DNA of 64,000 nt from Oscillospiraceae bacterium (GTDB lineage Bacteria > Bacillota > Clostridia > Oscillospirales > Ruminococcaceae). Position numbers and translations under genes: made by a program. The notes beneath the pieces were generated by a model, which saw only the letters and a list, made by a program, of their open reading frames with translations, had not been told where the DNA came from and did no database searches. Of the stretch, positions 19,863-29,154 are shown one piece after another. The stretch is from positions 110,818 to 174,817 of the forward strand of contig JAFRAJ010000016.1 of the NCBI GenBank assembly GCA_017405465.1, in the 5' to 3' direction. Position 1 is the stretch's first letter. The number at the start of each line of letters is the position of its first letter.

Positions 19863-20434
19863 ACGTAGCCAGAGTCCTTTATCCTGTCCAGGTACTTGGA
19901 CCCGGAGATCGAGTAGGTATATGGCTGTGTGGATGTACTCGGAAATGTAAAGGGTGCAGCAATCCGGAACTATGGGAGCGCCGTGATGAGTTTGAGGTAG
20001 CTCCTGAAGATGTGTTTTTGCTTATAGATAATGTGCACAAGACAAATAAGATCGATGGATTTACGATTTCAGGCGGAGAACCAATGGATCAAGTCGCAGA
20101 GCTGAGCACTCTGATCCAAATGCTGCGTTCTGTCTCGGACGATATACTCGTTTACACGGGTTATAAGCTGGACGAGCTATGGGCAAGGAATGACACGAGC
20201 ACGGATTCGGTATTGAATAGCATAGCTGTACTCGTGGATGGACCATATATAGAAGAATTAAATAATGACGTGCTGCTCAGAGGATCATCAAACCAAACGA
20301 TCCACATTCTAAATGATTCTTATCTGAAAAGATATGAAGACTACATGTCTTGTGCGCATAATCAGATTCAGAATTTTACTGCCAAGGATGGTATTGTCTC
20401 TGTTGGTATTCATCACAGAGGTTTTAGCAGGTGA
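19859..20434 (+). CDS. NrdG-like radical SAM activating protein
   Basis: The 191-residue protein has a radical SAM cluster motif, CTRKCKGC (C26, C30, C33), and SGGEP at 71-75. Length and layout match anaerobic ribonucleotide-reductase activating proteins (NrdG) and related single-cluster activases, which place a glycyl radical on a partner enzyme. No NrdD-like or other glycyl-radical gene lies in this window. Overlap with the FHA gene and a 20-base gap to the ATPase gene place it firmly inside the signalling operon. It therefore probably has a non-NrdD partner, or acts on a housekeeping glycyl-radical enzyme. It should work only under anaerobic conditions. Confidence 0.88.
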   Translation: MNVARVLYPVQVLGPGDRVGIWLCGCTRKCKGCSNPELWERRDEFEVAPEDVFLLIDNVHKTNKIDGFTISGGEPMDQVAELSTLIQMLRSVSDDILVYTGYKLDELWARNDTSTDSVLNSIAVLVDGPYIEELNNDVLLRGSSNQTIHILNDSYLKRYEDYMSCAHNQIQNFTAKDGIVSVGIHHRGFSR

Positions 20435-20454
20435 TTAAAACATAAGGAGGCATT

Positions 20455-22332
20455 ATGGAAGACTATATTGCAAAGTGGCACAGAGAACTCGGGATTTTCT
20501 GTAAGATCAAGCCATTGATAATTGTTGAAGGTAATGTCCTTGATGTATATCAATACCCAGTAGAAGGGAGCGCTCCAAAAGGCAGTATCCTTCGGCTTCC
20601 TGAGTATTTGAATTATTACTTTACGGATTTGGGATATAAGACGATCGTGTTTTTCGACAGCATGCAGGGATTCTATAACTCATGTGATGAGAAACATATT
20701 CAGTCCTTTGCTTCGATTACAAATGCAAAGCTTGATGGGTCATATATTCGCAGTGATTTTAAGGGGAAGGCAAATTCAGCAACTTCTTTAATTAAAACTG
20801 CTGTCAGCCAAAACAAAGAGTCCGTAGCGATAGTAATGAATTTGGCCTCAAGATACATAACTTCTCCTGACAGTATCGATCAGTCGGAAGTCGACAGCTA
20901 TACCAATCTTATGCTGGCATCAATGGAAGGCAAAGACGTCAGAACCGAGAATGGAACATTAAAGAATTTGGTCGTTATGGTCGTTAATAAGGTTAACGAT
21001 ATTCCAGCGTGGTTTTATTTGGACAATCCAAATGTCAAGACCGTTACGATCGGCACGCCGTCCAAAGAAGAAAGAGAGCAGTTGGTCAAAGGGGAGAACT
21101 TTTCCAGTTTCTTCTCGTCAGATGTTTTCGAGGAAGACTATCCCTATTTCGAAGCCCATCCCGATGAACTGGAAAAGGTTCAGGACCGTTTTGTAGGCCT
21201 TACAGAGGGGTTCAGCTTTACTGAGATCAATGGGCTCAGAAGACTTTGCAAAAATGAAAAAACACGGATCCGACAGATGTCATCTGTTGTAGATCTGTAC
21301 AGATACGGCATCAAGGAAAACCCGTGGGACAGCCTGGATGTAAATGAACTGAAAACAGCTAAAGAAGATTTTGAGAAGAGAGTTAAGGGACAGGACTTTG
21401 CAATAGTAAAGACGCTGGATGTCGTGAAGAGGGCAGTTACTGGAATGGCGGGCCTCCAGAGTTCTTCTCATGGAAAGCCCAAGGGCATTCTGTTCTTTGC
21501 CGGACCGACTGGAACAGGAAAAACAGAAACAGCCAAAACACTTGCAGAGAAACTGTTCGGAGATGAAAGCTGCTGCATACGTTTTGATATGAGCGAATAC
21601 AGTCAGAGCCACAGCGATCAGAAACTGCTTGGTGCGCCTCCAGGATATGTCGGATATGAAGCGGGAGGACAGCTCACAAATGCTGTGAGAGAAAATCCGT
21701 TCTCAATTCTGTTGTTTGATGAGATAGAAAAAGCCCATCCCTCGATCTTTGACAAGTTTCTGCAGATCCTGGAAGACGGGCGAATGACTGACGGGCAGGG
21801 AAATACTGTTTATTTTTCAGAATGCATCATTATTTTTACGAGCAATCTTGGTATTTACACAAGAAATGAAATGGGAATCAGAAAGGCAAACGTCACTCCC
21901 GATATGCCTTATGCCGAAGTTCAGAAAAAAGTACGTCAGGCAATAGAAGATTATTTCAAACTGGAACTGGGAAGGCCTGAGATCCTGAACCGCATTGGTG
22001 AAAACATCGTAGTTTTTGATTTCATCAGACCTGATGTTGCTGAACTAATCCTTGATTCACAGATTTCCAAGATAGTTAAGAATCTTGCTACTGAGAAGGG
22101 TATTGACCTGGTAGTCACAGATAAAGCCAGAAGCATCCTCGTTTCAAAAGCGTTGGATAATCTTGATAATGGCGGACGAGGAATAGGCAATATCGTCGAA
22201 AGCCTTTTGATCAATCCTCTTTCCCGCTACATGTTTGATCAAGATATTAAGGAAAACGTCAGAATAACTCTGAATGATATTGACGCGGAGAATATGCCGT
22301 ATGCACTTAGCTGTACACACGAGGTTCTGTAA
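20455..22332 (+). CDS. ClpB/ClpA-like AAA+ ATPase with a novel N-terminal domain
   Basis: The 625 residues split into an N-terminal region of about 300 residues without P-loop motifs and one C-terminal class II AAA+ module of the ClpB-D2 kind. Visible motifs are Walker A GPTGTGKT (350-357), Walker B ILLFDEIEKAHP (from about 418), the pore-loop sequence GAPPGYVGY, sensor 1 IIFTSNLG and an arginine-finger region ending RPEILNRIGE. The N-terminal half shares a repeating pattern with ATPases (IIVEGNVLDV, IVFFDSMQGFY) and may be a degenerate or CDC48-like recruitment domain. It should be a hexameric unfoldase or remodeller. AAGGAGG precedes the ATG, and the stop overlaps the phosphatase start by one base. 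Confidence 0.88.
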   Translation: MEDYIAKWHRELGIFCKIKPLIIVEGNVLDVYQYPVEGSAPKGSILRLPEYLNYYFTDLGYKTIVFFDSMQGFYNSCDEKHIQSFASITNAKLDGSYIRSDFKGKANSATSLIKTAVSQNKESVAIVMNLASRYITSPDSIDQSEVDSYTNLMLASMEGKDVRTENGTLKNLVVMVVNKVNDIPAWFYLDNPNVKTVTIGTPSKEEREQLVKGENFSSFFSSDVFEEDYPYFEAHPDELEKVQDRFVGLTEGFSFTEINGLRRLCKNEKTRIRQMSSVVDLYRYGIKENPWDSLDVNELKTAKEDFEKRVKGQDFAIVKTLDVVKRAVTGMAGLQSSSHGKPKGILFFAGPTGTGKTETAKTLAEKLFGDESCCIRFDMSEYSQSHSDQKLLGAPPGYVGYEAGGQLTNAVRENPFSILLFDEIEKAHPSIFDKFLQILEDGRMTDGQGNTVYFSECIIIFTSNLGIYTRNEMGIRKANVTPDMPYAEVQKKVRQAIEDYFKLELGRPEILNRIGENIVVFDFIRPDVAELILDSQISKIVKNLATEKGIDLVVTDKARSILVSKALDNLDNGGRGIGNIVESLLINPLSRYMFDQDIKENVRITLNDIDAENMPYALSCTHEVL

Positions 22333-23063
22333 TGATTTATGCTTCCTCCAGAAAAGGAAAACATCATAATGTCAACGAGGACACAATCGTAATCGGTACA
22401 GAAATACTGTCTGATTCTTCAGGTTCTTTTGAGATACCAGATAATGGGTTTATCTGTATTGCAGATGGAGTAGGCGGCAATGAAGGCGGAGATAAAGCAT
22501 CTCATTTTGTCGCTCAAGAGTTATCAGAGTGGAATGGCAGAAGCAAAGATTCGATTAAAGAATTTTTGACTCAGATAAACAATAATCTGATTGAAGCGTC
22601 TGTTACTGACGTAAATGCCCGTGACAGAGCAACTACACTAACGGGATTTTTTGTGAATGGCAGTGCTTTCAAGGTCATTCATATCGGCAATACCAGAGCC
22701 TTTATTAGGCAAGGGAAATATCTGAAACAAATCACTTCAGATCATACTACATACAATTGGCTGGTCAGAAGCGGACAGACAGAAGCCGCCGAGTCAGCTA
22801 ACAGAAGTGAGATTACAAACTGCTTCGGCGGAATAGATGCGGCGTTGTTGTCTAAACTCTATATTGCAGATTGTCAGGAGTTTTCATTAGCTCTGTTAAC
22901 ATCGGATGGCGTCCATGATTATTTGAGCCTGGATGAACTGGAGGAGATCATCTCAGATGTCAGTTCTTACAGTGATAAATGTGAAACGATAATACAAAAG
23001 GCAATCGACGCAGGATCTGAAGATGATATAAGCGTTGTTATTGTTTGTCCTATGGAAGGATAG
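22332..23063 (+). CDS. PP2C-family serine/threonine phosphatase
   Basis: The 243-residue protein has all main PP2C metal-binding motifs: NED near 15-17, IADGVGG at 43-49, HIGNTRAF, LLTSDGVHDYL, and the terminal SEDDISVV with its aspartates. It should remove phosphate groups added by the kinase encoded six kilobases upstream, which closes the write/read/erase set with the FHA protein. The TAATG overlap with the ATPase gene implies translational coupling and roughly equal amounts. Confidence 0.93.
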   Translation: MIYASSRKGKHHNVNEDTIVIGTEILSDSSGSFEIPDNGFICIADGVGGNEGGDKASHFVAQELSEWNGRSKDSIKEFLTQINNNLIEASVTDVNARDRATTLTGFFVNGSAFKVIHIGNTRAFIRQGKYLKQITSDHTTYNWLVRSGQTEAAESANRSEITNCFGGIDAALLSKLYIADCQEFSLALLTSDGVHDYLSLDELEEIISDVSSYSDKCETIIQKAIDAGSEDDISVVIVCPMEG

Positions 23064-23068
23064 TTTTT

Positions 23069-24136
23069 ATGGGTTGGCGGTATCACAGAAGTATTAATCT
23101 TGGCGGAGGGTTCAGAATCAACCTCAGTAAATCAGGGGTTGGTTATAGTTGGGGTACAAAAGGATACAGAATAACCAGGACCGCGCAGGGGACGACACGC
23201 AGAACGTATACTATTCCTGGAACCGGGTGGTCTTATGTTGATGAAAACAGAGATCCGAGAAGCAGCAGAAATCAGTACGGTCAGAGTAGAACCCGTAATG
23301 TCCAACGCAACAGTTACCAACAACAGTACCTAACACCCGATTATGAGCAGGCAAGCTTTCCTTCAAGAATGCGTAATGATGATGGCTCTCTGCTGATAAA
23401 AACAAAAGAGGATACAGTAGCAGATGCTATTAAAAGAACGATCAGCCTGAACAGAATAGGGATTATTATGCTGTTTTGCCTGTTGCTGGTTGGTTTACAC
23501 CCGATAATGATACTGATACCTGTCACTGGTCTGGTCTTTATACTAATAGCTCACACTATAGGCAGAGTATCACTTGACTATTCCTTTGATCCAGAAAAAG
23601 AAGAAGAGTATATTCGACGCCTTGATGCCTGGGAGATTCTGGCGGAAGGCAAGAAGGAATGGCAGGTGGTATCAGAAACGCATAACAATAATATAAAGAT
23701 CAATGCCGGAGTATACAGAAATGTAGAGCGTGTTGAGGTCCAAATAAATAAAGGACATCCATATTATGTAAAGACTAACGTTGATTCGATTCAGATCGTT
23801 TTAAACAAGAAGGAAAGACTGATAATTCTACCGGACAAAGTGTTTCATATTAATAAAAACAATGTGAACATGATTGAGTACTCTGATTTTAATATTGATG
23901 TTTCTACGATACGTTTCGTCGAGAAAGGACCGATCCCAAGCGATGCACAGGTAATAGGGTATACCTGGCAGTACGTTAACAAAAACGGGACTCCGGACTT
24001 AAGATACAAAGATAACCGGCAAATACCTGAATGTCTGTACGGAAGAGTATTACTGCGAACCTCCTCGGGGCTAAATATTGAGCTGCAAATATCAAACGTT
24101 CAAAATGCACGAGATTTTGCGGAACTGATTCCATAA
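23069..24136 (+). CDS. DUF4236-domain membrane protein
   Basis: The N-terminus (MGWRYHRSINLGGGFRINLS ... KSGVGYSWGTKGYR ... IPGTGWSY) is a clear DUF4236 domain, an all-beta module of unknown function. I chose the ATG at 23069 because GGAAGGA lies at 23054-23060 and this is the conserved domain start. Two hydrophobic segments occur near residues 135-175 (LFCLLLVGLHP, then LVFILIAHTIG), followed by a soluble C-terminal domain of about 180 residues. The 355-residue product is therefore membrane-anchored and could tether the system to the envelope. It sits between the phosphatase and hydrolase genes without a gap. Confidence 0.8.
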   Translation: MGWRYHRSINLGGGFRINLSKSGVGYSWGTKGYRITRTAQGTTRRTYTIPGTGWSYVDENRDPRSSRNQYGQSRTRNVQRNSYQQQYLTPDYEQASFPSRMRNDDGSLLIKTKEDTVADAIKRTISLNRIGIIMLFCLLLVGLHPIMILIPVTGLVFILIAHTIGRVSLDYSFDPEKEEEYIRRLDAWEILAEGKKEWQVVSETHNNNIKINAGVYRNVERVEVQINKGHPYYVKTNVDSIQIVLNKKERLIILPDKVFHINKNNVNMIEYSDFNIDVSTIRFVEKGPIPSDAQVIGYTWQYVNKNGTPDLRYKDNRQIPECLYGRVLLRTSSGLNIELQISNVQNARDFAELIP

Positions 24137-24139
24137 GCG

Positions 24140-25096
24140 ATGCGAAAGAGAACGTACTATATACTTGTTCTTCTGGCAGCAGTGTTAGTATTGTCTGCTG
24201 TGATCGTTGTATGCAAACCGTTTCTTAAGAGTGTTTATGAAAAGAAAACAGAACAGGTTTCACCGGAAGATCAGTACACTCGTCAAATCGATCAGCAAGC
24301 AAACATTAAAGAAGAAGCGAATCAGGCTTCATTTGAGATTCATTTCTTTAATGTCGGAGAAGCAGACTCTGCTTTGGTAATGTGTGACGGCCACTATATG
24401 CTGATCGACGGGGGTAATCCCGGGAATTCATCGTTTTTGTATTCATATCTTGAATCGCATGGAATTAATTATATTGATTACATTGTGTGTTCACATGCGC
24501 ATACCGATCATGTCGGAGGATTAGCAGGTGCACTGAACTATGCAAAAGTTGGCTTCGCTTATTCTCCTGTAGCTTCATATGACAGTCGTGCGTTTAACAG
24601 CTTCATAAAGTATCTTTCCCAACAGGGGAAAAACATAAAGGTCCCGTTTTCCGGAGAAACGATTGAACTTGGCAGTGCTGTTATAACGTTTATTGGCCCA
24701 ATCGATATGTCTCTTGCAGAGACAGATGAGAACAATTCATCAATAGTACTTAGGATCGAATATGGATCCACATCATTTCTGTTTACAGGGGATGCAGAAA
24801 CAGAGGAAGAATCATCTCTTGTTAAATCGGATTTCATGCTTAAAAGCACAGTGCTTAAAGTCGGACATCATGGCAGCAATTCGTCATCTTCTCAAAGATT
24901 CATTGATGTAGTTGACCCCCAATTTGCTGTAATATCGGTGGGTGTAAATGATTACGATCACCCCAATGATGATGTCATTAAAAGATTAGAAAAATACTGT
25001 GACAGAATATATAGGACAGATTTGAATGGCAATATCGTATGTACGAGTGATGGAGAGGCTCTAGCATTCTATGTTGAAATGGACACGAATCTCTAA
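24140..25096 (+). CDS. Membrane-anchored metallo-beta-lactamase-fold hydrolase (ComEC C-terminal type)
   Basis: The 318-residue protein has one N-terminal membrane segment (about 6-28), a polar linker, and an MBL domain that begins IHFFNVGEADSALV. The metal-binding motif is HAHTDH (H119, H121, D123, H124), with later ligands in LFTGDAE and VGHHGS. The opening sequence and the GHHGS block match the beta-lactamase-like domain of ComEC/Rec2, which is thought to degrade one strand during DNA uptake. The anchor would place it outside the cytoplasmic membrane. A nuclease or phosphodiesterase role beside an FtsK-like motor is plausible but inferred. Confidence 0.87.
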   Translation: MRKRTYYILVLLAAVLVLSAVIVVCKPFLKSVYEKKTEQVSPEDQYTRQIDQQANIKEEANQASFEIHFFNVGEADSALVMCDGHYMLIDGGNPGNSSFLYSYLESHGINYIDYIVCSHAHTDHVGGLAGALNYAKVGFAYSPVASYDSRAFNSFIKYLSQQGKNIKVPFSGETIELGSAVITFIGPIDMSLAETDENNSSIVLRIEYGSTSFLFTGDAETEEESSLVKSDFMLKSTVLKVGHHGSNSSSSQRFIDVVDPQFAVISVGVNDYDHPNDDVIKRLEKYCDRIYRTDLNGNIVCTSDGEALAFYVEMDTNL

Positions 25097-25189
25097 TTTA
25101 TATTGCATGAAAAGCCGTTTTATATGATTTCGCTTTATGAGTAGCTTACATAAATCTACTTAGACAGTTTTTGTGGAAAGGATGATAGT

Positions 25190-26854
25190 ATGGAAACTTT
25201 TGTTGCCATTAGTTTTTTCATTGGCCTGGTTGCGCTTTTAGTATCAATAATCATGTTTATTGTGAAGAAGATAAAAAAAGAAAACACAGAGCGTATAGCT
25301 AAAACTATAAACTTTGTGGTTTTCGTAATAGCGCTTGACATTATCATCATGCTATTTCCTATGGGAAAAACTACGGCTCTAGTATATACGGGAATTTTGT
25401 TGCTGATATCAATACACTATGTGATCTCACTCGATGTTCTCAGATTAAATATCATATCAAGGAAAGACAGCTCGATAGGGGAGAACGTTCCGGTCACACT
25501 GAATCAGACGACTAACAATCAGCAAATACAAGAAATAACTGCAAAAACTGTTTCAGCTGATGAAGAAGTAACAATACTGCCAGAAAGTGCAGATGCAGAA
25601 TACATAGAAAATATTGAAGAAGATAACGATCAAAAGCAAATATCAGACAATGAATTGAATGAGTTCAGGCTAATAAGCGATGTCGAGGTACAGAACACTC
25701 AGGAGGGTGTCCGCATTAATTTCGGAAGAGAAGAAAACTCGGTTTCAGAAGAGTTTCCTTCGGTTGCAAGAGAGTGCAAGAGTTCATTTGAGGTACCAAT
25801 ATTTAGATTCGGAGCATCGTACTTTAAACAGGATATTTCAAAAAACAATTCATTGATAGGAGGAACTTCAGGAAGCGGAAAATCCTCACTTGCAAAAGCA
25901 TTGCTTATGTGGCTTTGTTTGCGTAATTCGCCGGAGAACCTCAGAGTGGTAATAATCGATACGCGATCTGTCGACTATATTTCATTCAGATCTTTACCTC
26001 ACCTGCTGGTTCCTGTTGTGAAAGAGATAAATAGGGCACCGGGCTTGATCAGATGGCTTAATACAGAGGTGATTAACAGAAATCGTTCAATGCAATCAGG
26101 AATCAATGTTGCATCTCAGAAGATCCTGCTTGTCATTGACGATATGGCAGGGTTGGGAGACCCTTCAGACTGGAAAGAATCATTACGCAATATTTTGGCT
26201 GAAGGACAGAGGGTTGGAGTTTTTGTTATGATGGTAACATCAAATCCGTCCTCTGATGTTCTTTCTACGGATCTTAAGATAAACATTCCGTTAAGAATGT
26301 CTTTTTATGTACCGTCAACCATGGGATCCCGAATGATTCTTGAAGCAAGTGGAGCGGAAAAGATCAGTGAACGAGGTAATGTGCTTGTTAATGCCAGCGG
26401 TTCTATAAAAGAGGGAAAAGCTCTATATATTGCAGAAGAAGACTTGGAGACACTATCAAGACAACTAAATGATATTTATGGAGAGCACTATTATGAGTGC
26501 CTTTCATACAGCACATCATTGCTTCAAGATAATTGGCCTATTCATTGCATACATAATCCAGACGAAGAAATAGTCAAAAAGATTAATTATAATAGCGGCG
26601 CAGTTAGCCCAGATGATACAGATGAAAACGGATTTGACGATATGTTTGAAGCTGCGGTGGAAGCTGTCCTTGATGCAGGTCAAGCGAACACTTCTATGAT
26701 TATGAGAAAGCTGCGGCTCGGATATGCTAGATGCGCTAGAATAATGGATGAAATGGAACAGGCGGGGATAATAGCACCTCAAGAAGGCAGCAAGCCCAGA
26801 CAGGTCTTAATAACAAAACAGCAATGGCGTGAAAGGACTACAGTCAGAAGGTGA
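25190..26854 (+). CDS. FtsK/SpoIIIE-like DNA-translocase ATPase
   Basis: The 554 residues begin with two or three membrane segments (about 3-27, 41-57 and 61-80), then an acidic linker, an FtsK-type motor with Walker A GTSGSGKS (225-232) and Walker B ILLVIDDMAGL (near 310), and a C-terminal winged helix. That winged helix (MIMRKLRLGYARCARIMDEM) closely follows the gamma domain of FtsK, which reads KOPS-like DNA sites. The protein is shorter than chromosomal FtsK and has a reduced membrane part. It may pump DNA at the envelope or direct the helicase. GGAAAGGATG precedes the start. Confidence 0.88.
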   Translation: METFVAISFFIGLVALLVSIIMFIVKKIKKENTERIAKTINFVVFVIALDIIIMLFPMGKTTALVYTGILLLISIHYVISLDVLRLNIISRKDSSIGENVPVTLNQTTNNQQIQEITAKTVSADEEVTILPESADAEYIENIEEDNDQKQISDNELNEFRLISDVEVQNTQEGVRINFGREENSVSEEFPSVARECKSSFEVPIFRFGASYFKQDISKNNSLIGGTSGSGKSSLAKALLMWLCLRNSPENLRVVIIDTRSVDYISFRSLPHLLVPVVKEINRAPGLIRWLNTEVINRNRSMQSGINVASQKILLVIDDMAGLGDPSDWKESLRNILAEGQRVGVFVMMVTSNPSSDVLSTDLKINIPLRMSFYVPSTMGSRMILEASGAEKISERGNVLVNASGSIKEGKALYIAEEDLETLSRQLNDIYGEHYYECLSYSTSLLQDNWPIHCIHNPDEEIVKKINYNSGAVSPDDTDENGFDDMFEAAVEAVLDAGQANTSMIMRKLRLGYARCARIMDEMEQAGIIAPQEGSKPRQVLITKQQWRERTTVRR

Positions 26855-26987
26855 AAAGCGATTAATTAGGCATATAGTCTCTTATTATTTATGCTTTTTC
26901 GATATAGTCTATTTGATTTGCGTTCGGGTCCACTATCGGCCTTTGTGAACAATATGCCCACATGGATCGAAACATAAAGGGTTTAAA

Positions 26988-28286
26988 ATGACAACAGCGG
27001 CAGGTTTAGCAGAATATCTGAGAAAAACACATACGGAGTCTGTCAAGCAAGATTCGCAATCCTTACAGATCAATGACAGGGTAACTGTTCTGTTTAATCC
27101 GTCCAGGATAACCAACTCACTAATGCTGGCGTTCAATGAATTATACACTCTTCAGATGCGGAGTGAAGCAGAATCTGTTGACGGCGACATGAAGGATATT
27201 CTTAACAGCATCTTTGAAGAAGACATTTGTTCGCCTGTTTTAGGCAGTTTTATGCCTTCATGGATGTCGGACACAAATGTCCCGCTTTGGGCAAATTTGA
27301 TGCTTGGTATCATGGGATATATAGCAGAACGTGTTCCTGCGCAGGACCTGGATCTGATCAAGAATAATCTGCTGATTGCCGATTGTGTTTCAAAATACAA
27401 CGGTGATCTGCAGTTAAAGAAATACTTCAGCAGAAAATCAGATTTGCGATCCGTTAATTCCTCTTTACAAAGACAGTGTATTATTCCTGAAAACTCCTCT
27501 ACTAAAACAAGAACAAGAATAAAAAAGCAAAGAAACAATAACTCTGCAGAGAAACGATCTGTTATTAGCAGGCTGTACTGGTTCGTGGTATTGGTTTTAT
27601 CGGTAATCACTTCCTGCACAATATGGAACGTCACACATTCTGTTGACGTTGTACTCATAATAGCTTTTGCCTTCTCAATACCCGCGCTTATTTCATGTAT
27701 AGCAGCTGTTCTTTATAAGTTTTCGAATAAACCGGCAAGGAAAGCCTGGCGCATTTTTGTTGTATCCATAATAGCCTTTGTAGTTTTCCTCGTAGTTGGC
27801 GGGATTAACGAGTGCGAGCATAATTGGGTTTTTGAAGAAACAATTGCACCAACATGCGAAGCTTATGGATATGACCTGTATAAATGCGATCTGTGTGGAG
27901 CTTCAGAAAAGCGCAATAAGGAATCTGCTTTGGGCCATTCTTTTGAGGGAACAAAAAACGAAGACGGTGAAGTGTACAGTGTTTGCAGCAGATGCGGCAA
28001 GAAAGTCGTGAGTAAAAAAAGCAAAAAGAGTGAGACGGAAGATTCAGAACCGGTGTTTACATCGGAAGGGAAGGCAGGATTCACATTGCTTCTGATAATA
28101 ATTGCTATACCTATAATCAAGTCGGTAAGAAAAGACAAACGGTATCAGCAAATTCTTGATGATATCCAAAGAAGAGGAGGCAGGGTCGTCTATCAAAACC
28201 GTCAAACCGGAACAATAAGTGCACAGTATCCGGGCGGAGTACGGCAGACTTATTCTGCATACAGAGGATACAATTCAAAAGTTTGA
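26988..28286 (+). CDS. Membrane protein with internal zinc ribbons
   Basis: I do not recognise the 432-residue protein as a whole. A soluble helical N-terminus (about 1-180) is followed by three hydrophobic segments between about 192 and 275. A Cys-rich stretch follows with two CxxC pairs (CDLCG and CSRCG) around GHSFEG, similar to small repeats common in clostridial surface proteins. One more membrane segment lies at about 362-375. The tail is GGRVVYQNRQTG plus aromatic residues. It lies 133 bases after the FtsK-like gene and probably belongs to the same transcript. An envelope component of the system is the best guess. Confidence 0.65.
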   Translation: MTTAAGLAEYLRKTHTESVKQDSQSLQINDRVTVLFNPSRITNSLMLAFNELYTLQMRSEAESVDGDMKDILNSIFEEDICSPVLGSFMPSWMSDTNVPLWANLMLGIMGYIAERVPAQDLDLIKNNLLIADCVSKYNGDLQLKKYFSRKSDLRSVNSSLQRQCIIPENSSTKTRTRIKKQRNNNSAEKRSVISRLYWFVVLVLSVITSCTIWNVTHSVDVVLIIAFAFSIPALISCIAAVLYKFSNKPARKAWRIFVVSIIAFVVFLVVGGINECEHNWVFEETIAPTCEAYGYDLYKCDLCGASEKRNKESALGHSFEGTKNEDGEVYSVCSRCGKKVVSKKSKKSETEDSEPVFTSEGKAGFTLLLIIIAIPIIKSVRKDKRYQQILDDIQRRGGRVVYQNRQTGTISAQYPGGVRQTYSAYRGYNSKV

Positions 28287-28307
28287 CAACCAGATATAGG
28301 TAATAAA

Positions 28308-29108
28308 ATGAACAAACAAAATACTTTTGAATCCGATTTTGTCGCATTGAGATGTCCGAGTTGCGGCGCACCTCTTACATATAACGAAGCGGACGGAACA
28401 TACAACTGCTCGTTTTGCGGAATTTCCTTCATCATGAAGAAAAAAGGCAATGCTGCAGATTCCTTGAGCATGGCCAGAAAAGAATATGAGAAAGAAAGAT
28501 ACGACGATGCCAGGAGATACTACGCCAAAGCCCTGGAAGAGGATCCTGACAGTTGGGAAGCAGATCTCGGAGTGGCTACTTGTGACATGCTCAAGTCCAA
28601 GTGGAACGATTACCGCGCAGACCAGTTCAAATCAAATATCAAAGAAATAAGAAAACAGATTGATAAACTTCCAGAGAGTGAGATATATGAGGCAAAGTAT
28701 ACGCTTGGCGGTATGATCGCAGATGTGGCTTTGTATGTAAACAATGAACTGGAAGATTCTGTTTATGACAGATGGATGAGAAACATTGAGAACGGCCGTC
28801 GTTATCCGGAACCGGATGTGTCGAGCCATGAACTGATGGAAGATGTCAAGGACTGGATCTTGGAAGAAACACAGTTGATGTTCGAGTCGGAGCCCGGAGA
28901 CGGTCCTATCCCGGAGGACAAGGTCAAACTCATAGAGATGCTGTTCAATTATGTGTATGCCAAAGACACTTATACGATAGTGTTGGAAGGATACGGAACT
29001 CATCCGATAGATGATTATTTCAGGAATAAAAAAGACATGTACATGAAGATGCTCGAGAAGCGCAATCCGGGATATAAGTTCTACCAGAACGTCACCCTCA
29101 GGTATTGA
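28308..29108 (+). CDS. Zinc-ribbon and TPR-like cytosolic protein
   Basis: The 266-residue protein begins with a zinc ribbon (CPSCGAPLTYNEADG ... CSFCG, about 13-36). It continues with a TPR-like helical repeat (ARKEYEKERYDDARRYYAKA ... LEEDPDSWEADLGVATC). The rest is acidic and helical with no catalytic motif. It is the last gene of the run and starts 21 bases after its neighbour. An adaptor that binds a partner through the TPR is likely. Confidence 0.7.
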   Translation: MNKQNTFESDFVALRCPSCGAPLTYNEADGTYNCSFCGISFIMKKKGNAADSLSMARKEYEKERYDDARRYYAKALEEDPDSWEADLGVATCDMLKSKWNDYRADQFKSNIKEIRKQIDKLPESEIYEAKYTLGGMIADVALYVNNELEDSVYDRWMRNIENGRRYPEPDVSSHELMEDVKDWILEETQLMFESEPGDGPIPEDKVKLIEMLFNYVYAKDTYTIVLEGYGTHPIDDYFRNKKDMYMKMLEKRNPGYKFYQNVTLRY

Positions 29109-29154
29109 CAATTTATAGATTGTATCTGAATGACTGCGCGGTAAGTATAATATG

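Noticed and set aside
29105..29110. TTGACA as -35 box for the candidate small RNA
   Set aside because: The distance to TATAAT is 35 bases, twice the normal spacing, and the site lies in the stop region of the preceding gene.
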